Made by a program: the position numbers and the translations under genes | Source of the DNA: UBA7672 sp964550535 | GTDB taxonomy: Bacteria; Pseudomonadota; Alphaproteobacteria; Caulobacterales; Hyphomonadaceae | Assembly (NCBI GenBank): GCA_964550535.1 | Contig: CAZJZQ010000148.1 | Span: forward strand, 1-6,680 | Reading direction: 5' to 3' | Length of the DNA stretch: 6,680 nt | Notes under the pieces: model-generated | What the model was told of the DNA's origin: nothing | The model's database searches: none | The model's input: the letters and a program-made list of their open reading frames with translations, nothing else | Part shown: in pieces, positions 4,527 through 6,680 of the stretch | How positions within the stretch are numbered: the stretch's first letter is position 1 | How the letters are laid out: every line of letters begins with the position of its first letter

Positions 4527-5876
4527 ATGTCATCTGAACCTCAAGCCCGGCAGGGCGGACGTCGTGGCGGCCTTCTTAACGAACACTCTCATAACGGACA
4601 CGGCGGCAAGCTGCTGGCGGCGGCCTTGCTGGCCGCGACCGCCCTTCTGGCGGGCTGCACGTCCGGGCCGCCCCGTCCGACGACCCCGACCTATACGGCC
4701 AACCAGCGGCCGGAACCAGCGCGCCCGCCACGCCCGGGCGATCCGCTGCCGCGCGACGCCGTGGACAACCCCTTCGCCACGGGGCGCAACGCCTATGATC
4801 CCCGGCATATTCCGAATTCGCAGAACGCCAGCCTGAAGCGCGTGGCGGTGCTGCTGCCTTTCTCGTCCACCGACCCGGAGGTGCGGCGCATCTCCCAGGG
4901 CCTGTTCAACGCCGTGCAGATGGCGCTGTTCGAGATCGGCTCTCAGGACATGGTGCTGATGCCCAAGGATACGGGCGCGGACCCCGCAACGGCCGCCGCA
5001 TCCGCCCGCGAGGCGGTGCGCGACGGCGCCGTGGCCGTGATCGGTCCCCTGTTCGCCCAGCACATTCCGGCGGTGACCGCCGAAACCGCGCAGGTGCGGG
5101 CGCCGGTGATGGCGTTCTCAACCGACGTCGCGGCCAAGGGGCAAGGCGCCTACCTGCTCTCGCTGACGCCGGAGACAGAGGTTGAGCGGATCATCGACTG
5201 GGCTGTGACGCAGGGCGTGACGCGCTTTGCGATGTTCGGGCCGAACTCCACCTATGGCCGCACCGTTGAAACCGCGCTGCGCCGCGAGGCGGCGGAACGC
5301 GGGGCGCTGGTGATTTCGGTCGAGTACTACAATCCCGGCGATACGGCCCCGCAGGCGTCCGCGCGCCGTCTGGCCAACATCGTGAAAGCCGAGAACGCGG
5401 CCTCGCCCGGCAAAGTGGCGGTGCTGATCCCGGAGCGTGGCGTGCAACTGCGCACGGTGGCGTCGCTGCTGCCGTATTTCGACGTGAACCTGCGGCAGGT
5501 GAAATTCCTCGGCACCGGCTACTGGAACGATCCGGACGTGTGGCGGGAGCCGTCGCTGTATGGCGGCCATTTCCCGGCGCCTGATCCGAACGCGCTGGTC
5601 GATTTCCAGCGGCGCTATCAGGCGACGTTCGGCGAAGCGCCTCCGCAACTCGCCAGCTTCGGCTATGACGCCGGCGCGCTGGCGGCGACGCTGGCCAATG
5701 CCGACCGTCTGGACGCCGGCATGATCGAGCGCGAGCAGGGCTGGAGCGGCGTCAACGGCCTGTTCCGGCTGGCGCAGGATGGCGGCATCGAACGCGGTCT
5801 GGCCGTGATGCAGCTGGAACAGGGGCAAGCCAGGATCGCGGCGCCCGCTCTGGTGACATTCGGGCCGGGCAGCTGA
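4527..5876 (+). CDS. Penicillin-binding protein activator, LpoA/LppC (YraM) family lipoprotein
   Basis: A 449-residue lipoprotein precursor. After a long polar n-region (1-28, with HSHNGH) comes the hydrophobic core LLAAALLAATAL and the lipobox LAGC, with acylation predicted at Cys44. Residues 45-103 are a Pro/Arg/Thr-rich linker. From about 104 to 445 is a periplasmic-binding-protein type 1 fold: RVAVLLPFSS (105-114), GLFNAVQMALFEIG, DGAVAVIGPLFAQHIPAV, APVMAFSTD, FAMFGPNSTYGRTVETAL, VKFLGTGYWNDPDVW and LASFGYDAGALAATLA. This matches the LppC domain of LpoA, which in E. coli stimulates the PBP1A transpeptidase. The N-terminal TPR domain of the gammaproteobacterial protein (about 680 residues) is absent, as in other alphaproteobacterial homologues, so activation of a PBP is inferred, not assured. 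It is divergent from rsmI, as lpoA is in E. coli, and followed by a strong terminator. Confidence 0.92.
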   Translation: MSSEPQARQGGRRGGLLNEHSHNGHGGKLLAAALLAATALLAGCTSGPPRPTTPTYTANQRPEPARPPRPGDPLPRDAVDNPFATGRNAYDPRHIPNSQNASLKRVAVLLPFSSTDPEVRRISQGLFNAVQMALFEIGSQDMVLMPKDTGADPATAAASAREAVRDGAVAVIGPLFAQHIPAVTAETAQVRAPVMAFSTDVAAKGQGAYLLSLTPETEVERIIDWAVTQGVTRFAMFGPNSTYGRTVETALRREAAERGALVISVEYYNPGDTAPQASARRLANIVKAENAASPGKVAVLIPERGVQLRTVASLLPYFDVNLRQVKFLGTGYWNDPDVWREPSLYGGHFPAPDPNALVDFQRRYQATFGEAPPQLASFGYDAGALAATLANADRLDAGMIEREQGWSGVNGLFRLAQDGGIERGLAVMQLEQGQARIAAPALVTFGPGS

Positions 5877-5910
5877 CGCCGCCGGGAAACCGCAACAATG
5901 CAACAACATG

Positions 5911-5956
5911 ACGGCCGCCTCGGGAAACCGGGGCGGCCGTTGTCTATTTGTTGTTC
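5911..5956 (+). terminator. Rho-independent terminator after the LppC-type gene
   Basis: Arms 5911-5923 and 5928-5940 form a 13-pair stem (12 Watson-Crick pairs and one G-T) closed by a GAAA tetraloop (5924-5927). A T-rich stretch follows at 5941-5955 (TGTCTATTTGTTGTT). It lies 34 bases after the lipoprotein stop on the plus strand and isolates that gene from pyruvate kinase. Confidence 0.9.
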
Positions 5957-6014
5957 AGAATCGCCCCATGCCAGTGCGGCGCGGGCGCCGTATGCTGCGC
6001 ACGAAAATTCGACC

Positions 6015-6020
6015 GGAAAG
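6015..6020 (+). promoter_or_regulatory. Ribosome-binding site of pyruvate kinase
   Basis: GGAAAG lies five bases before ATG 6026. The pyk promoter should lie between the terminator and here. TATGCT at 5991-5996 resembles a -10 box, but no convincing -35 hexamer sits at the right distance. Confidence 0.5.
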
Positions 6021-6025
6021 CCGCC

Positions 6026-6680
6026 ATGACCCGCCGCCGCACGAAGATCATCGCCACGCTGGGGCCCGCCAGCGACGGCGCCCTGCGCATCGAGGAGTTG
6101 TTGCGCGGGGGCGTGAACGTGCTGCGGCTGAACTTCAGCCATGGCGACCACGCCCAGCACGCCGCCCGCATCGCGGCGGCGCGCGAAGCCGAAAAGGCGG
6201 TGGGACAACCGGTGGCGCTGCTGGCCGACCTGCAAGGCCCCAAGCTGCGGCTGGGCGATCTGCCCGATGGCGTGATTGACGTGCGGATGAGTTCGGAACT
6301 GCGCCTCGTGGCGGCGCAGACGAGCAACGAACCCGACACCGTGCCCATCCCCCATCCGGAGCTGGTTGAGTCGTTGCAACTGGGCGACCGGCTGCTGATC
6401 GACGACGGCAAGATGATGCTGCACGTGGTGCGCATTGACGGCGCGGCGCGGATCGCGCGGCCTGTGTCGCCGGGCCGCCTGTCCAGCCGCAAGGGCGTGG
6501 CGGCGCCAAGCCGGCCGATCCCCATCCCCGCCCTCACGGAGAAGGACATTGCGGATGGACGTTTCGCGCTGGCCAATGGCGTCGACTACATCGCGCTGTC
6601 CTTTGTGCAGCGCGCCGCCGATATCGCTCTGGCGCGCGAGGTGTTCGGCGCCGGCGTGTCCATTCTCTCCAAGATCGATC
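6026..6680 (+). CDS. pyk: Pyruvate kinase, N-terminal 218 residues (3' end beyond window)
   Basis: Transfers phosphate from phosphoenolpyruvate to ADP in the last step of glycolysis. From ATG 6026 (MTRRRTKIIATLGPAS) the frame stays open for 218 codons to the window edge; the family is about 470-480 residues. Visible motifs are TKIIATLGPAS (6-16), the phosphate/metal-binding VLRLNFSHG (32-40), LLADLQGPKLRLG (65-77), the B domain (about 78-160) with LLIDDGKMMLHV, LSSRKGV (152-158), the return to the A domain LTEKDIADGRFAL, and VDYIALSFVQ (186-195). The last codons read SILSKID, containing the catalytic lysine at 216. The metal-ligand position two residues on is Asp218 where most pyruvate kinases have Glu. 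Leu69, Gln70, Lys73 and Leu76 in the DLQGPKLRL segment match the set described for potassium-independent pyruvate kinases. Whether a phosphofructokinase or another gene follows cannot be seen. Confidence 0.96.
   Translation, partial: MTRRRTKIIATLGPASDGALRIEELLRGGVNVLRLNFSHGDHAQHAARIAAAREAEKAVGQPVALLADLQGPKLRLGDLPDGVIDVRMSSELRLVAAQTSNEPDTVPIPHPELVESLQLGDRLLIDDGKMMLHVVRIDGAARIARPVSPGRLSSRKGVAAPSRPIPIPALTEKDIADGRFALANGVDYIALSFVQRAADIALAREVFGAGVSILSKID

Noticed and set aside
3625..4836. 403-codon plus-strand open frame over rsmI
   Set aside because: It is a shadow of rsmI and of the start of the lipoprotein gene; no recognisable motif and biased composition.
5118..5909. 263-codon minus-strand open frame over the LppC-type gene
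   Set aside because: Antisense shadow rich in Arg and Gln; the plus-strand frame has a lipobox and a complete binding-protein fold.
1..6680. CRISPR array, tRNA or rRNA genes
   Set aside because: No regularly spaced repeats and no cloverleaf or rRNA-like segments were found; the window is nearly filled by protein genes.

Overview
The window is high-GC, gene-dense DNA from an alphaproteobacterium. The evidence is a glutathione synthetase beside yraN, an alpha-type pyruvate kinase, and GC-rich third codon positions. The genus cannot be fixed from this stretch; a Caulobacterales/Hyphomonadales-like organism would fit, but that is a guess. Most of the window is a conserved envelope/housekeeping cluster related to the E. 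coli rsmI-lpoA-yraN-diaA-dolP region.

Layout: bases 1-651 hold the first 217 codons of gshB (minus strand, cut by the window edge). Bases 749-1513 encode a two-BON-domain lipoprotein of the DolP type (minus), and 1657-2049 encode the YraN nuclease-fold protein (minus). Then comes an interruption: 2177-3504 carries two overlapping plus-strand genes, a Rob-like AraC/GyrI regulator and a small VOC (glyoxalase-fold) protein with a Sec signal peptide. rsmI follows on the minus strand (3523-4428, possibly starting at 4533). The divergently transcribed LpoA/LppC-type lipoprotein is at 4527-5876, with a strong terminator hairpin at 5911-5940. Pyruvate kinase begins at 6026 and runs off the right edge.

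The most interesting feature is how the AraC-VOC pair sits in the cluster. Directly upstream of yraN (2027-2116) lies a 30-codon fossil of the 3' end of rsmI, still overlapping the yraN start as in an uninterrupted rsmI-yraN operon. The same segment is present in the intact rsmI at 3526-3594, in the same orientation, with 61 of 69 bases identical. Seven of the eight differences fall at third codon positions. The AraC-VOC islet is therefore bracketed by two copies of the rsmI tail. This suggests it entered at the 3' end of rsmI and brought (or recombined with) a diverged rsmI tail that keeps the gene intact. No integrase or transposase is visible.

Functionally, RsmI methylates 16S rRNA, DolP and the LppC-type protein are predicted outer-membrane lipoproteins tied to envelope maintenance, and GshB and Pyk are metabolic enzymes. 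The AraC-VOC pair looks like an accessory ligand-responsive module whose substrate is unknown. The VOC gene carries two good ribosome-binding sites, one before the signal peptide and one before the mature domain, so it may give both an exported and a cytosolic form.
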